A stretch of DNA of 64,000 nt from Frankineae bacterium MT45 (GCA_900100325.1 LT629697.1:2725423-2789422); one strand, 5' to 3'; shown: positions 1 to 11,104, numbered from the stretch's first letter. Notes: generated by a model from the letters alone, not told the origin. Made by a program: numbers and translations.

Positions 1-1542
<1,542 letters not shown>

Positions 1543-1543
<1 letters not shown>

Positions 1544-2451
1544 CAGGTCACCGACCCGGAGAGTGCGCCATCCGGCAGAACCATGGTTCCTACCCCTTCC
1601 GAGGTGAAGACTTCCAGCAGCAACGCGTGCGGCACCCGTCCGTCGAGGACGTGAGCCCTCGGTACCCCGCCCTCGACCGCGCGCAGGCAGGCCTCCATCT
1701 TGGGGGCCATGCCGGCCGAAAGCGTGGGGATGAGTGCGGCCAGATCCTCGGCACCGATCTGGCTCACCACCTCGGTGCTATTCGGCCAGTCAGCATAGAG
1801 GCCTTCGACATCGGTGAGGACGATGAGCTTCTCCGCGTTGAGTGCCACCGCCACTGCCGCTGCCGCGGTGTCGGCGTTCACGTTGTAGGAGAGACCGTCC
1901 AACCCTCGCGCCACGGTAGCGATGACCGGGATACGCCCGGCATCGATCAGCGCGTGGATCGTGGACGGGTCGACCGCGGTGACATCGCCGACCTGCCCGA
2001 TGTCGACCGCAACGCCGTCGATCATGGCCGGCCGTCGGGTCGCAGTGAGCATGCCGCCGTCTTCACCGCAGAGTCCGACGGCGAAGGCACCGTGGTCGTT
2101 GATTAGATTCACGACCTCACCGTTGACCTGCCCGACCAGCACCATCCGGACGATCTTCATGGCCTCCGGCGTGGTGACGCGCAGCCCGGCCTTGAATTCA
2201 CTGACGATGCCGAGCCGGTCGAGGTGCTCCGTGATCTGCGGCCCACCGCCGTGGACCACGACCGGCTTCAACCCCGCGTAGCGCAGGAAGACGATGTCCT
2301 CGGCGAAGGCCCGTTGCAGTTCGGGCGAGGTCATCGCGTTGCCGCCGTACTTGACCACGACGATCTTGCCGTGGAAGCGCCCCAGCCAGGGCAGCGCGTC
2401 GACCAGGGTGGCGGCCTTGGCCAGCGCCTGTTCCCGGTCCCGGGTCATCAC
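1543..2451 (-). CDS. argB: Acetylglutamate kinase
   Basis: Phosphorylates N-acetylglutamate, the committed step and usual site of arginine feedback inhibition. The 302-residue protein shows the amino-acid-kinase fold signatures: VVKYGGNAM near residue 33 (ATP phosphate binding), VVHGGGPQI near residue 62 (acetylglutamate binding) and a C-terminal VGTMVLPDG. The N-terminal helix (residues 1-25) before the kinase fold is typical of arginine-sensitive hexameric ArgB. It lies about 20 bp after argJ and overlaps argD by one base. Confidence 0.96.
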
Positions 2452-2470
2452 CGGTCCCCCGTCGTATTGG

Positions 2471-3625
2471 TCATGACGAGTAGGCCGAATTCTCTTCGAC
2501 GTAGGCGTGCGACAGGTCGTTCGTGTACACCGTGGCCCGGCTCGACCCCGCGTTCAGGTCGGCCAGGATCGTCACCGCGCGCCCGCTGAGATCGACCAGC
2601 TCACGCGGCTCACCGGCCGCACCGCCCCGGCAGACCTGCACGCCATTGATCGTCACATCCAGCTGATCCGGCTCGAAGGTCGCCGACGTGGTGCCGATCG
2701 CCGCCAGCACCCGCCCCCAGTTGGGGTCGTTGCCGAAGAGCGCGCATTTGAGCAGGTTGTTGCGGGCGATCGCACGCCCGACCTCGACGGCGTCGGTCTC
2801 GGAGACCGCTCCGATCACCTCGATCGCGATCTCCTTCGAGGCACCCTCGGCGTCGGCCAGCAGTTGCGCAGCCAGCGACGCGCAGACGCCCTCCAGTGCC
2901 TCGGCGAACTCCGCCCCGCCGGGACGGCATTCACTCGCCCCGTTGGCCATCACCAGGACGGTGTCGTTCGTCGACATGCAGCCGTCGGAGTCCAGCCGAT
3001 CGAAGGTACGGGCCGTGCTCGTGCGCAGTGCCTGCTGCAGCGCCTGCGGATCGACGTCGGCGTCGCTGGTAATCACGCAGAGCATGGTCGCCAGGGAAGG
3101 CGCGAGCATGCCAGCACCCTTGGCCATCCCCCCGATACTCCAGCCGTCGGGGTGGGTGAAGGCAGCGACCTTGGCCACGGTGTCAGTAGTGCGGATGGCC
3201 TCGGCGGCGAGGGCTCCGCCGTCCGTGCTAAGTGCCGCGGAGGCGGCGTCGACGCCGGGGAGCATCTTCTCCATCGGCAGGCGGACGCCGATGAGACCGG
3301 TCGAGCAGACGGCCACCTCACCTGCACCGAGGTGCAGCTGCTGGGCAACCCGCTCGGCGGTGAAGTGGGTGTCGGCGAAGCCGGCCGGTCCGGTGCAGGC
3401 GTTCGCGCCGCCGGAGTTGAGGACCACCGCCCGAAGCTGGCCGTCAGAGAGCACCTGCTCCGACCAGAGGACGGGGGCGGCCTTGACCCGGTTGGCCGTG
3501 AAGACGGCACTGGCTGTATCCCGTGGACCGTCGTTGACCACCAGCGCGACATCCGGGGCACCGGAGGTCTTCAGGCCGGCCGCGATGCCCGCTGCTCGGA
3601 ACCCCTTGGCGAGAGTGACGCTCAC
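2471..3625 (-). CDS. argJ: Bifunctional ornithine acetyltransferase / N-acetylglutamate synthase
   Basis: Recycles the acetyl group from N-acetylornithine to glutamate and can also make acetylglutamate from acetyl-CoA. The frame is open further upstream, but I chose the GTG at 3625 ([13 protein letters not shown]) because it matches the family N-terminus and has a purine-rich ribosome site (GGGAAGAG) just before it. This gives 384 residues. The autocleavage site with nucleophile Thr is T180 in APSLATML, preceded by the conserved KGAGM. It lies between argC and argB. Presence of ArgJ means the acetyl cycle is closed in this organism. Confidence 0.95.
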   Translation of the reverse strand: MSVTLAKGFRAAGIAAGLKTSGAPDVALVVNDGPRDTASAVFTANRVKAAPVLWSEQVLSDGQLRAVVLNSGGANACTGPAGFADTHFTAERVAQQLHLGAGEVAVCSTGLIGVRLPMEKMLPGVDAASAALSTDGGALAAEAIRTTDTVAKVAAFTHPDGWSIGGMAKGAGMLAPSLATMLCVITSDADVDPQALQQALRTSTARTFDRLDSDGCMSTNDTVLVMANGASECRPGGAEFAEALEGVCASLAAQLLADAEGASKEIAIEVIGAVSETDAVEVGRAIARNNLLKCALFGNDPNWGRVLAAIGTTSATFEPDQLDVTINGVQVCRGGAAGEPRELVDLSGRAVTILADLNAGSSRATVYTNDLSHAYVEENSAYSS

Positions 3626-3698
3626 CGGCTCTTCCCATCCTCGACAACGACCTGGCTCGTGGTGACCTGGCATGCGACGACCCGGCTCGTGCCACCCG

Positions 3699-4715
3699 TC
3701 ATGGCGCGACGCCGTCGATCGAGAGGCCGGCCCGCTCGTCCAGGCCGAGCATGATGTTGGCGTTCTGTAGCGCCTGACCGGCCGCACCCTTGCCGATGTT
3801 GTCGATCGCGCTCGTGACGATCACCCGGCCGGAGTTGATATCGATCACCGCCTGCAGGTGAACACTGTTGGATCCCGCAGTGGCCGCGGTGCGCGGCTGG
3901 ACGCCCTCCTCCAGCAGGTGGACGAATGGCTCGTCGGCGTAGGCCTTCTCCAGCACCGCACGAACGTCTGCCCCGGTGAGGACGGCGGAACTCGGGCGGG
4001 CGGTGACCGTCGACAGGATGCCGCGTGGCATCGGGGCCAGGAGCGGAGTCATCGAGAGCGTCCGCGCGCCGCTGGCCTGCAGGATCTCGGGGACGTGCTG
4101 ATGCGCGCCGACCTTGTACGGGGAGACATCGCCCATCACTTCGCTGCCGAGCAGGTTGATCTTCGCCGACCGGCCGGCCCCGGAGGTGCCGCTGGCCGCG
4201 ACGACCACCACGTCGTCGGTCTCGACGATTCCGGCGGCGACCAGCGGAGCCAGGGCCAGGATGGTGGCGACTGCGTAGCAACCGGTGTTGGCGACCCGGC
4301 TGGAGGCGGCGATCTTCTCCCGCTGCCCAGGGAGTTCCGGGAGGCCGTAGGTCCAGGTGCCGGGGTGCGGCGTGTCGTAGTAGCTCTCAAAGGTGGCAGC
4401 GTCGACGAGGCGATGATCGGCTCCGAGGTCGACCACCTTCACGCTCTGCGGCAACTGCGCGGCCAACTCTCCCGACGAGCCATGCGGCAGCGCCAGGAAG
4501 ACGAGATCGGCCTCGGCGAGGGTCGCTGCGGTTGTCGGGGCAAAGCTGAGGTGGGTCAGACTCCGCAGGCCCGGATGGACATCGACGACACGCTGCCCCA
4601 CGTTGCTGTGCGCGGTGACGGCGGCGATCTCGAAGTCAGGGTGCGCGCTCAGGAGGCGGAGTAGCTCCCCTCCGGCGTAGCCACTTGCACCGGCAACTGC
4701 CACTCGAATGCCCAT
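3699..4715 (-). CDS. argC: N-acetyl-gamma-glutamyl-phosphate reductase
   Basis: NADPH-dependent reductase, third step of arginine synthesis and first gene of the operon. It has 338 residues with the Rossmann loop AGASGYAGGELL at the N-terminus and the catalytic cysteine at C146 in NTGCYAVA. A GTG two codons upstream (4721) is also in frame. I prefer the ATG at 4715 because a -10-like hexamer (AATAAT) ends exactly seven bases before it, the leaderless pattern, and no clear Shine-Dalgarno site is present. An ArgR operator overlaps the promoter. Confidence 0.95.
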   Translation of the reverse strand: MGIRVAVAGASGYAGGELLRLLSAHPDFEIAAVTAHSNVGQRVVDVHPGLRSLTHLSFAPTTAATLAEADLVFLALPHGSSGELAAQLPQSVKVVDLGADHRLVDAATFESYYDTPHPGTWTYGLPELPGQREKIAASSRVANTGCYAVATILALAPLVAAGIVETDDVVVVAASGTSGAGRSAKINLLGSEVMGDVSPYKVGAHQHVPEILQASGARTLSMTPLLAPMPRGILSTVTARPSSAVLTGADVRAVLEKAYADEPFVHLLEEGVQPRTAATAGSNSVHLQAVIDINSGRVIVTSAIDNIGKGAAGQALQNANIMLGLDERAGLSIDGVAP

Positions 4716-4716
4716 G

Positions 4717-4751
4717 TGCACAATTATTCACCGCTCTGCATCTCAATGCAA
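4717..4751 (-). promoter_or_regulatory. Predicted argC promoter with two ARG boxes
   Basis: Reading on the minus strand, TTGCAT (4746-4751) and AATAAT (4723-4728) are 17 bp apart and form a -35/-10 pair; the start codon follows seven bases later. Two imperfect palindromes, TGCATTGAGATGCA (4737-4750) and TGAATAATTGTGCA (4717-4730), have centres 20 bp apart. This matches the two-box layout of ArgR operators (box consensus related to TGAATnnnnATTCA). One box covers the -35 and the other the -10, so arginine-bound ArgR would block polymerase. Motifs are seen directly; ArgR binding is inferred. Confidence 0.72.
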
Positions 4752-4773
4752 GTAGGTTCGGCATCCGGCGGCC

Positions 4774-5292
4774 TCATGACGGCGCCACGGTACGGAAGTC
4801 ATCGACGAAGAGTTCGTACGAGCCAAGCGTAGTGATACCGCCCGCCGACAGGATAGACGGCACGGCCGGGACCCGCGTCTTGCGCGTCACACAGACGCGG
4901 TACCGAGCGCCGGGAGCCAGAACTGGGGCGAGCGCCTGGCCGGAACAGGAGGCACCGGCCGCCACGAAGCGGAGTTCGCCGTCATCGGCGATGCCCTGAT
5001 TCGCGAAGTCCAGGCGTACCGCGGTCTCCGCCCGGAGCCGCCCCAGCCGGGTCGACTCGGCGGTGGCGAAGGCCCGCCCGGCGTCCCGGGCCGCCTGGGC
5101 CACCACTTCCTTGCTGTTGTCGACCACCGCTACGGCCGCGATCAAATACACCATGGGCACCAGCGCGATGAGGGCAACGAAGACAAACTCGACGATCGCG
5201 TTCCCGCTCTCCACACCCGAGACCACCAAACGCCTCCGCACCCGCCGGGCAATTCCAGGCCAGCGGATGGGACCGCGACCGGGCGCGATCAC
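4774..5292 (-). CDS. TadE-like pilus/secretion membrane protein (second of pair)
   Basis: A 172-residue protein with a basic N-terminus (residues 1-22), then SGNAIVEFVFVALIALVPMVYLIAAVAVV: a Glu five residues into a prepilin-like hydrophobic segment, as in TadE/TadF minor pseudopilins. One membrane helix (about 32-57) and an outside domain of about 110 residues follow. Its start overlaps the stop of the preceding TadE-like gene by four bases. No Tad ATPase or prepilin peptidase is nearby, so the pair must work with a machinery elsewhere or have another envelope role. The family assignment rests on the N-terminal pattern only. Confidence 0.72.
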   Translation of the reverse strand: MIAPGRGPIRWPGIARRVRRRLVVSGVESGNAIVEFVFVALIALVPMVYLIAAVAVVDNSKEVVAQAARDAGRAFATAESTRLGRLRAETAVRLDFANQGIADDGELRFVAAGASCSGQALAPVLAPGARYRVCVTRKTRVPAVPSILSAGGITTLGSYELFVDDFRTVAPS

Positions 5293-5714
5293 TGAGCCGG
5301 TTCCTTCAAGGCGGTGGCGGTCACGTCTATATGCAGGAAGGCTCCGACGGGCAGGAAGATCGATCGGATGCTCCCGGAGCAGTGCACAACAACCAGGCGC
5401 AGGCCGGACGGCGCGTCGGTCGTCTCACCGGCGGTACAGGTCAGGGCCCGGGCGGCGGACGCCCCCAGAGTGTCGGAGATCAATGCCTGAGCTCTCGGCG
5501 CCCCGGCCGAACTCGCGACCGTCGCCGCCGCCGCGTACCGCGCGCCGGCGCTCGTCTGGGCCCTGACGACGTTACGGACATAGAAGTACACGGCGACCTG
5601 AAGCACGCCGAAGAGCAGGAAGATCAGCAGTATCGAGATCAGCGAGAACTCGACGGTGGCGGCACCCTCATCCCGGCCGCGAAGCGCCCGAACCTGACGT
5701 GCCCTCCCCAGCAT
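5289..5714 (-). CDS. TadE-like pilus/secretion membrane protein (first of pair)
   Basis: A 141-residue protein with the TadE-type N-terminus DEGAATVEFSLISILLIFLLFGVLQ: conserved Glu at the start of one hydrophobic helix (about residues 20-45), then YVRNVV and an extracytoplasmic domain rich in Ala with two cysteines that could form a disulfide (in LTCTAGE and VVHCSGS). Overlaps the next TadE-like gene (ATGA), so the two are likely translated together and may form a heterodimer. Function in flp-type pilus or protein secretion is inferred from family. Confidence 0.75.
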   Translation of the reverse strand: MLGRARQVRALRGRDEGAATVEFSLISILLIFLLFGVLQVAVYFYVRNVVRAQTSAGARYAAAATVASSAGAPRAQALISDTLGASAARALTCTAGETTDAPSGLRLVVVHCSGSIRSIFLPVGAFLHIDVTATALKEPAQ

Positions 5715-5801
5715 GGGAGCAATCTAGCTCGATCGGCCGCGCCCGCCGAGCAGCTGTGGATAACCTCACGCGGTAACGGGCGCCAAGCAAAGCGCAGAGA
5801 C

Positions 5802-8327
5802 TCACTCCCGGAGTTTGGCTCCATGCCGCGTGGCGGCCGCGGCCACCACTTGGTCCCGCGCGGTGGCCGCCTCGGCGGCGGTGAGCGTCCGATCGGCGGC
5901 CCGGAAGCGCAGCGCGAACGCCAACGACTTCACTCCCGCGCCCAGGCGCTGCTCGTCGACGTACACATCGAAGAGGCGCGCCGACTCCAGCAGCGGTCCC
6001 GCCGCGTCACGAATCGTGTCGGTCAACGCGGCGGCCGCGGTCTCCTCGGGGACCACGAGGGCAACGTCGAGGAGCACCGGCGGGAAGTCGGCCAGCGTCG
6101 GGGCCACCACCGGTTCGGCTGGCGCGAAGGCATCGAGGTTCAGCTCCATCGCGCAGGTGCGCTCCGGCAGCGAGAGTGCGGCCACGACCCGAGGATGCAG
6201 CTCGCCGGCGTGGCCGATGACCTCGCCGTCGAGCAGGATCTCGGCCGCCCGGCCGGGGTGCCACGGGGCGTAGCTGGTCGGCCGGAGGGTGATCTCGGCA
6301 CGGACAGCGTAGGCGACGGAGCGCGCCGCGTCGATGGCGTCCGACCATGTCGCGGCCCGTCCAGCGCCCCACCATCCGGACTGCTCGATGTCACCGGTCA
6401 GGACGATGGCCGCGTGACGGGGCTGGTTCGGCACACCGGCGATGAGCGCGGCGAGCTCCTCATCACTCGGACGATGCTCGACACCCGGAGTCGGCATGAC
6501 CGTCGGCTCGCCGGAGGGCAGGAAGACGAGTCCCATCTCGAAGAGCCGCAGGTCGCGCGATCCGCGCCCGAGGTTGCGGGCAACGGTGGCGAAGAGTCCG
6601 GGCAGCAGGCTGGTGCGCAGTTCGGGCTCAGCGTCCGAGAGCGGGTTCACGAGCCGGACGGCCCGACGCCGCGCATCATCGGCCGGCACACCGAAACTGT
6701 CGTGGATCGTCGGTGAGACGAAGGGGTACGTGAGCACCTCGGTGTACCCGGCCGAGGCCAGGGCCCGCGAGACCGCGCGACGGCTGCGCTGCTCAGCGGT
6801 GAGTCCGCGGCCGGGAGGCGGCGACGGGAGTGCGGAGGGAACGTTCTCGTACCCAACGAGGCGGACCACCTCCTCGACCAGGTCAGCCGGGTCGGTGAGA
6901 TCCGGACGCCAGGAGGGCGCCGCCACGTGCAGGCGGGCGCCGCTGCGACGGTGCGGGTGTTCAGAGGCTTGCTCAGCGCTCTCGACGTCGACTTCGCAGC
7001 CGACGTCGCTGAGTTTGGCGATCACCACATCGGCCGGGATCTCCAGTCCGGCCAGCGTGCCCGGGAAGTCGGCATCCAGCTCGATCTCCGTAGCGGGCGG
7101 CATCGAACCGACGACGGTGAATCCCTCCACCACGCTCGCGCCGCCATACTCGACGAGCAGGTCGACCGCGCGCTGCAGGGCGACGGCGGCTACTCGCGGA
7201 TCCACGCCACGCTCGAAGCGCTTCGCCGCCTCGCTCGGCAGCTTGTGACGGCGCACCGCGCGGGCGACGGTCGCCGGGTCGAAGAAGGCGCCCTCCAGGA
7301 CGACCTCCACCGTCTCGCTCGAGATCTCCGTCGAGGCGCCACCCATCACTCCGGCCAGCCCGATCGGCCCGCTCTCGTCGGCGATCACCAGATCGGCCGC
7401 GACCAGGTTGCGCTTGTTGTCGTCAAGCGTGGTCAGCTGCTCGCCGGCCACCGCCCGGCGCACCACGATCTCGCCCGACAGCTTCGAGCGGTCATAGGCG
7501 TGCAGCGGCTGGCCGGTCTCCAGCATCACGTAGTTGGTCACGTCGACGGCCAGCGAGATCGGCCGGACGCCCGCGAGCTGGAGCCGCTGCTGAATGAACT
7601 TCGGGCTCGGCGCGTTCACGTCCAGCCCGCGGATGGCCCGCAGCGAGAAGACCGGGCAGGCCTGGGCATCCTCGACCCGGGCCGGGTACGCCGGCGGGCC
7701 GATCGGCGGGACGCTGACCACCGAACTGACGTCGCGGAATGGGACGTCCAGGGCCAGCGACGACTCCCGGGCCAGGCCGCGCACCGATAGGCAGTAGCCG
7801 CGGTCCGGAGTGACGGCGATGTCGAGGACAGCCTCTCGCAGGCCGAGGACGTCGAGGGCATCCGAGCCGGGCTGGGCCGAATCAGGCTCCAGGATCAGGA
7901 TGCCGTCGTGGTCATCACCGATGCCGAGTTCACGGACGGAGCAGATCATGCCGTCAGAGACATGCCCGTACGTCTTTCGGGCGGCGATGGCGAAGCCTCC
8001 GGGCAGGACCGCACCGGGAAGGGAGGCGACGATCAGGTCGCCGACGGCGAAGTTGCCGGCGCCGCAGACGATCCCGCGGGGTGCGCCGTCGAGGTTGTAG
8101 GCGCCGACGTCCACCTGGCACCAGCGGATCGTCTTGCCGTTCTTCTGCGGTTCGGCCTCGAAGGAGAGCACCCGTCCGACGACGATCGGCCCGCTGAGGC
8201 CGTCGGCGCCGGACTCGACGCGCTCGACCTCCAGGCCGACGCGGACCAGGGCATCGCCGAGCTCACGCGGAGTCAAACCATCGGGCAGGTCGACGTACTC
8301 CCCCACCCAACTCACTGGCGCCCGCAT
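5802..8327 (-). CDS. pheT: Phenylalanyl-tRNA synthetase beta subunit
   Basis: The large subunit of the (alpha-beta)2 enzyme that charges tRNA-Phe. It has 841 residues, as usual for bacteria. The order is: an N-terminal piece ([15 protein letters not shown]), an EMAP-II/OB tRNA-binding domain (about 40-150), the B3/B4 editing domain that hydrolyses Tyr-tRNA-Phe (about 210-375), the B5 domain (about 410-490), a catalytic-like domain and the C-terminal ferredoxin-fold anticodon-binding domain (about 745-841, ending RHGAKLRE). The start ATG shares one base with the pheS stop (TGATG). Confidence 0.97.
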   Translation of the reverse strand: MRAPVSWVGEYVDLPDGLTPRELGDALVRVGLEVERVESGADGLSGPIVVGRVLSFEAEPQKNGKTIRWCQVDVGAYNLDGAPRGIVCGAGNFAVGDLIVASLPGAVLPGGFAIAARKTYGHVSDGMICSVRELGIGDDHDGILILEPDSAQPGSDALDVLGLREAVLDIAVTPDRGYCLSVRGLARESSLALDVPFRDVSSVVSVPPIGPPAYPARVEDAQACPVFSLRAIRGLDVNAPSPKFIQQRLQLAGVRPISLAVDVTNYVMLETGQPLHAYDRSKLSGEIVVRRAVAGEQLTTLDDNKRNLVAADLVIADESGPIGLAGVMGGASTEISSETVEVVLEGAFFDPATVARAVRRHKLPSEAAKRFERGVDPRVAAVALQRAVDLLVEYGGASVVEGFTVVGSMPPATEIELDADFPGTLAGLEIPADVVIAKLSDVGCEVDVESAEQASEHPHRRSGARLHVAAPSWRPDLTDPADLVEEVVRLVGYENVPSALPSPPPGRGLTAEQRSRRAVSRALASAGYTEVLTYPFVSPTIHDSFGVPADDARRRAVRLVNPLSDAEPELRTSLLPGLFATVARNLGRGSRDLRLFEMGLVFLPSGEPTVMPTPGVEHRPSDEELAALIAGVPNQPRHAAIVLTGDIEQSGWWGAGRAATWSDAIDAARSVAYAVRAEITLRPTSYAPWHPGRAAEILLDGEVIGHAGELHPRVVAALSLPERTCAMELNLDAFAPAEPVVAPTLADFPPVLLDVALVVPEETAAAALTDTIRDAAGPLLESARLFDVYVDEQRLGAGVKSLAFALRFRAADRTLTAAEAATARDQVVAAAATRHGAKLRE

Positions 8328-9448
8328 CAGCTCTCCATCCCGAAGGCCGCGGTGAAACGGACGTCACCCTCGACCATGTCCCGCATGTCCTCGGCCGCGT
8401 TGCGGAACATCATGGTGCGTTCGATCCCCATTCCGAAGGCGAAGCCCGAGTAACGCTCGGGGTCGATGCCGCAGGCGCGCAGGACGCGCGGATTCACCAT
8501 GCCGCAGCCACCCCATTCGATCCATCCCTCGCTACCGCAGGTGCGGCAGGGACGATCGGGGTTGCCGACCGACTCGCCCCGGCAGACGAAGCAGAGCAGG
8601 TCCGGCTCGGCGCTCGGCTCGGTGAAGGGGAAGTAGGAGGGACGCAGCCGGGTGACGGTGCCGGGCCCGAACATCGCCTGGGCCATGTGATCCAGAGTGC
8701 CCTTCAGGTGGGCCATGGTGATGCCCTCGTCGATCACCAGCCCCTCCAGCTGATGGAAGACCGGGGTGTGGGTGGCATCGAGCTCGTCGGTGCGGAACAC
8801 CTTCCCCGGGCAGACCACGTAGATCGGGGGCGTGCGGCTGAGCATCGTGCGGGCCTGCACCGGCGAGGTGTGGGTGCGCAGGACGATCCCCGAGTCGGCG
8901 CTACCGTCGGCCGCCTCTACGAAGAAGGTGTCCATCAACGAGCGGGCCGGATGATCGGCCCCGATGTTGAGGGCGTCGAAGTTGAACCACTCGGCCTCGA
9001 GCTCGGGGCCTTCGGCCACCTCGTAACCCATCGCGGTGAAGACGTCCGCGAAGAGTTCCTGGATGGTGGTCAGCGGGTGACGCGCCCCGACCGGGCGGCG
9101 GTCCCACGGCAGCGTGACGTCCACTGCCTCCTCGACGAGCACCCGCGCATCGCGTTCGGCCTCGAGCTCAACCCGGCGCCGCTCCAGCGCATCGCGAACC
9201 TGACCCCGCGCGGCACCAACCCGCTGACCGGCGGCGGCTTTGGCCGCCGGAGGGAGCGCCGCGATCTCCCGGTTGGCCAACGCGAGCGCTGAATGATCGC
9301 CGGCATGGGTCAGACGAGCGACTTTGAGGGCGTCGAGGTCGGCGGCGCCGGCGATCTCTGCCAGCGCGTCGTCGACGTTGCGCTGGAGGTTCTCCGGCTG
9401 CAGCGCCGCCACTTCGACCGGGTCGAAGCTTGATGTCTCGGTGGGCAT
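8327..9448 (-). CDS. pheS: Phenylalanyl-tRNA synthetase alpha subunit
   Basis: Catalytic subunit, class II aminoacyl-tRNA synthetase, 373 residues. An N-terminal coiled coil (about 15-115) that grips tRNA precedes the catalytic core. Class II motif 2 is [19 protein letters not shown] and motif 3 is [13 protein letters not shown] near the C-terminus. A CFVC...CRTC pair of Cys pairs (about residues 285-310) is a metal-site-like insertion seen in many bacterial PheS proteins. The ATG at 9448 has the ribosome site GAAGGA five bases before it. Cotranscribed with pheT. Confidence 0.97.
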   Translation of the reverse strand: MPTETSSFDPVEVAALQPENLQRNVDDALAEIAGAADLDALKVARLTHAGDHSALALANREIAALPPAAKAAAGQRVGAARGQVRDALERRRVELEAERDARVLVEEAVDVTLPWDRRPVGARHPLTTIQELFADVFTAMGYEVAEGPELEAEWFNFDALNIGADHPARSLMDTFFVEAADGSADSGIVLRTHTSPVQARTMLSRTPPIYVVCPGKVFRTDELDATHTPVFHQLEGLVIDEGITMAHLKGTLDHMAQAMFGPGTVTRLRPSYFPFTEPSAEPDLLCFVCRGESVGNPDRPCRTCGSEGWIEWGGCGMVNPRVLRACGIDPERYSGFAFGMGIERTMMFRNAAEDMRDMVEGDVRFTAAFGMES

Positions 9449-9514
9449 GGTGTCCTTCGGGTTGGTGATCGGTGCGCGGTGTTGTGGCCGCGCCCCGATC
9501 GAAGCTCGTCATGA

Positions 9515-9520
9515 GTCTAT
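9515..9520 (-). promoter_or_regulatory. Candidate pheST promoter -10 element
   Basis: On the minus strand TAGACT matches the actinobacterial -10 consensus TAnnnT. It would start a transcript near 9508, giving an untranslated leader of about 60 bases before pheS. No convincing -35 was found, and the leader holds neither a T-box nor a Phe-rich leader peptide. Position is inferred from sequence only. Confidence 0.4.
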
Positions 9521-9550
9521 TTGCACGCCCCAGACGATTAATGCCAGAGG

Positions 9551-10363
9551 TTATCGTCGCTGGGCCCGGGCCGAGGCGTACAGGCAGACGGCCGCCGCCA
9601 CGGAGAGGTTCAGGCTCTCCGCCGCGCCGTGGATCGGGATCCGGGTCTGCAGGGTCGCGCTCTGCAGGACGGCCTCGGGCAGCCCGTGGGCCTCGTTACC
9701 GAAGATCCACGCGGTCGGCTGGCCGAGGCGGTCGTCGTCGATCAGCTGGTCTAGGTCGGCCGGCGCCGAACCGGTGGTGGCGATGCTCTGCACCCTCTGC
9801 TCGCTGAGCCCTTCAAGCAGGTCGGGCCAGGCGACGTCGAGGACGATCGGGAGATGGAAGAGGCTCCCGGCGCTGGCCCGCACCGACTTGCCGTTGTAGC
9901 AGTCGACGCCGGCGCCGACGACGATCACCCCATCCGCGCCCGCGGCGTCGGCGGTGCGGATGATGGTCCCGAGATTCCCCGGGTCATTCGGCTCGACGAC
10001 GACGGCCAGTAGCCGCGGCGCCTGGGCCAGCACTGCTTCGAGTCCGACATCGATCCTCGAGGCCACCGCGACGAGACCCTGGGGTGTCACCGTCTCCGAC
10101 AGGCTGGCCGCCGCACGGTCGCTCACCGCGTCCACGCGTACGCCGTCCTCCTGCGCCCGCTGCAGCAGGTTGGCGTGGCGTTCGAGGGCGGCGCCGGTGG
10201 CGAAGACCTCACTCACCAACTGCGGCTGGTGTAGCGCCTCGGTCACGGCCTGGGCACCCTCGACGAGAAAACGCCCGGCCTCGCGACGGGCCCGCCGACT
10301 GGTGAGTCGACGGGCCGCCACGAGCCGGGCGTTGGAATCGCTTAGTACGTCTGAGCCGTGCAT
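9551..10363 (-). CDS. TrmH/SpoU-family RNA 2'-O-ribose methyltransferase
   Basis: S-adenosylmethionine-dependent SPOUT enzyme of 270 residues that probably methylates a 23S rRNA ribose. An N-terminal L30e-like substrate domain (RRAGRFLVEGAQAV-type region, about 20-100) is followed by the knotted SPOUT domain. Motif 1 is NDPGNLGTIIRTADA, motif 2 the region WIFGNEAHGLP, and motif 3 is IPIHGAAESLNLSVAAAV with the Asn-Leu-Ser-Val signature. It sits directly after rplT in transcription order, the place held by tsnR/rlmB-like genes in many actinobacteria. The exact target nucleotide cannot be read from sequence. Confidence 0.9.
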   Translation of the reverse strand: MHGSDVLSDSNARLVAARRLTSRRARREAGRFLVEGAQAVTEALHQPQLVSEVFATGAALERHANLLQRAQEDGVRVDAVSDRAAASLSETVTPQGLVAVASRIDVGLEAVLAQAPRLLAVVVEPNDPGNLGTIIRTADAAGADGVIVVGAGVDCYNGKSVRASAGSLFHLPIVLDVAWPDLLEGLSEQRVQSIATTGSAPADLDQLIDDDRLGQPTAWIFGNEAHGLPEAVLQSATLQTRIPIHGAAESLNLSVAAAVCLYASARAQRR

Positions 10364-10401
10364 AGCCGTCAGAGGAACTCGTCCTCTCGCCTAGCTCTGG
10401 C

Positions 10402-10800
10402 TTAGGCAGCCGGGGTCTGTGCGGCAGCGCCGCCAGTGCCCTCTTTTGCCACGGCGGCCTTGGCGACGACGACGAGTGCGGTGAAGGCGGCCTCGTCGTT
10501 GACGGCCAGGTCGGCCAGGATCTTGCGGTCGACCTCGACGCCGGCCAGGTGCAGACCCTGGATGAAGCGGTTGTAGGTCATGTCGTTCGCACGGGCCGCC
10601 GCGTTGATGCGGGTGATCCAGAGCTGGCGGAAGTCGCCCTTGCGCGCCTTGCGGTCGCGGTACTGGTAGGTCGCCGAGTGCAGCAGCTGCTCTTTGGCCT
10701 TGCGGTACAGCCGCGAACGCTGGCCCCGGTAGCCGCTGGCGGCTTCGAGTGCGCTCCGGCGCTTCTTCTGGGCGTTAACAGCCCTCTTGACGCGTGCCAC
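10402..10800 (-). CDS. rplT: Ribosomal protein bL20
   Basis: Large-subunit protein needed early in 50S assembly. It begins [19 protein letters not shown] with the very basic N-terminal tail that enters 23S rRNA, followed by the globular domain [12 protein letters not shown]...YNRFIQGL. The 132 residues are slightly longer than the usual 115-125 because of an Ala/Gly-rich C-terminal tail. Starts with GTG at 10800 behind AAGGAAA. It follows rpmI by 109 bp; that gap holds a small hairpin (GTCGTG/CACGAC) but nothing else I recognise. Confidence 0.97.
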   Translation of the reverse strand: MARVKRAVNAQKKRRSALEAASGYRGQRSRLYRKAKEQLLHSATYQYRDRKARKGDFRQLWITRINAAARANDMTYNRFIQGLHLAGVEVDRKILADLAVNDEAAFTALVVVAKAAVAKEGTGGAAAQTPAA

Positions 10801-10909
10801 AGTATTTCCTTGGGTGTTCGGGCCGTCGTGGTCTCACGACAGCGTTCTTGGTTCGGGTGAAGCCGGTCCGACTGGGTGAGTCAGACGCCGACTCGATCAG
10901 CTGCGGTAC

Positions 10910-11104
10910 TTAGATACCGAGCATCTTCTTGATACGAGGCGCGTCAGCGACGTCGACGACCTTGCTGCCGGTGAGGCGGCGGGTCAGCTTCGAAGGCTTG
11001 CGCTCCAAGAGGTGACGCTTTCCGGCCTTCTCGCGCATGAGCTTCCCGCTGCCGGTGACCTTCACCCGCTTCTTCATTCCACTGTGTGTCTTGTTCTTAG
11101 GCAT
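10910..11104 (-). CDS. rpmI: Ribosomal protein bL35
   Basis: Small basic protein of 64 residues: [21 protein letters not shown], then RHLLERKP and a C-terminal IKKMLGI, all typical of bL35. Its ATG lies eight bases inside the end of infC, so translation of IF-3 and bL35 is likely coupled. Part of the conserved infC-rpmI-rplT operon. Confidence 0.97.
   Translation of the reverse strand: MPKNKTHSGMKKRVKVTGSGKLMREKAGKRHLLERKPSKLTRRLTGSKVVDVADAPRIKKMLGI

Noticed and set aside
5755-5763. TGTGGATAA, a perfect match to a DnaA box on the other strand
   Set aside because: A single box of nine bases between pheT and the TadE-like gene, without further boxes, AT-rich DNA or dnaA/dnaN/gyr neighbours. 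Chance is sufficient; it is not called as an origin.
9449-9512. Short open frame starting [11 protein letters not shown] before pheS as a possible attenuator leader peptide
   Set aside because: It has one Phe codon only, runs on into pheS in another frame and is not followed by a terminator stem.
10801-10909. Possible L20-type leader between rpmI and rplT
   Set aside because: Only one small stem (GTCGTG/CACGAC) is present; it lacks the larger fold expected for a bL20-binding leader.
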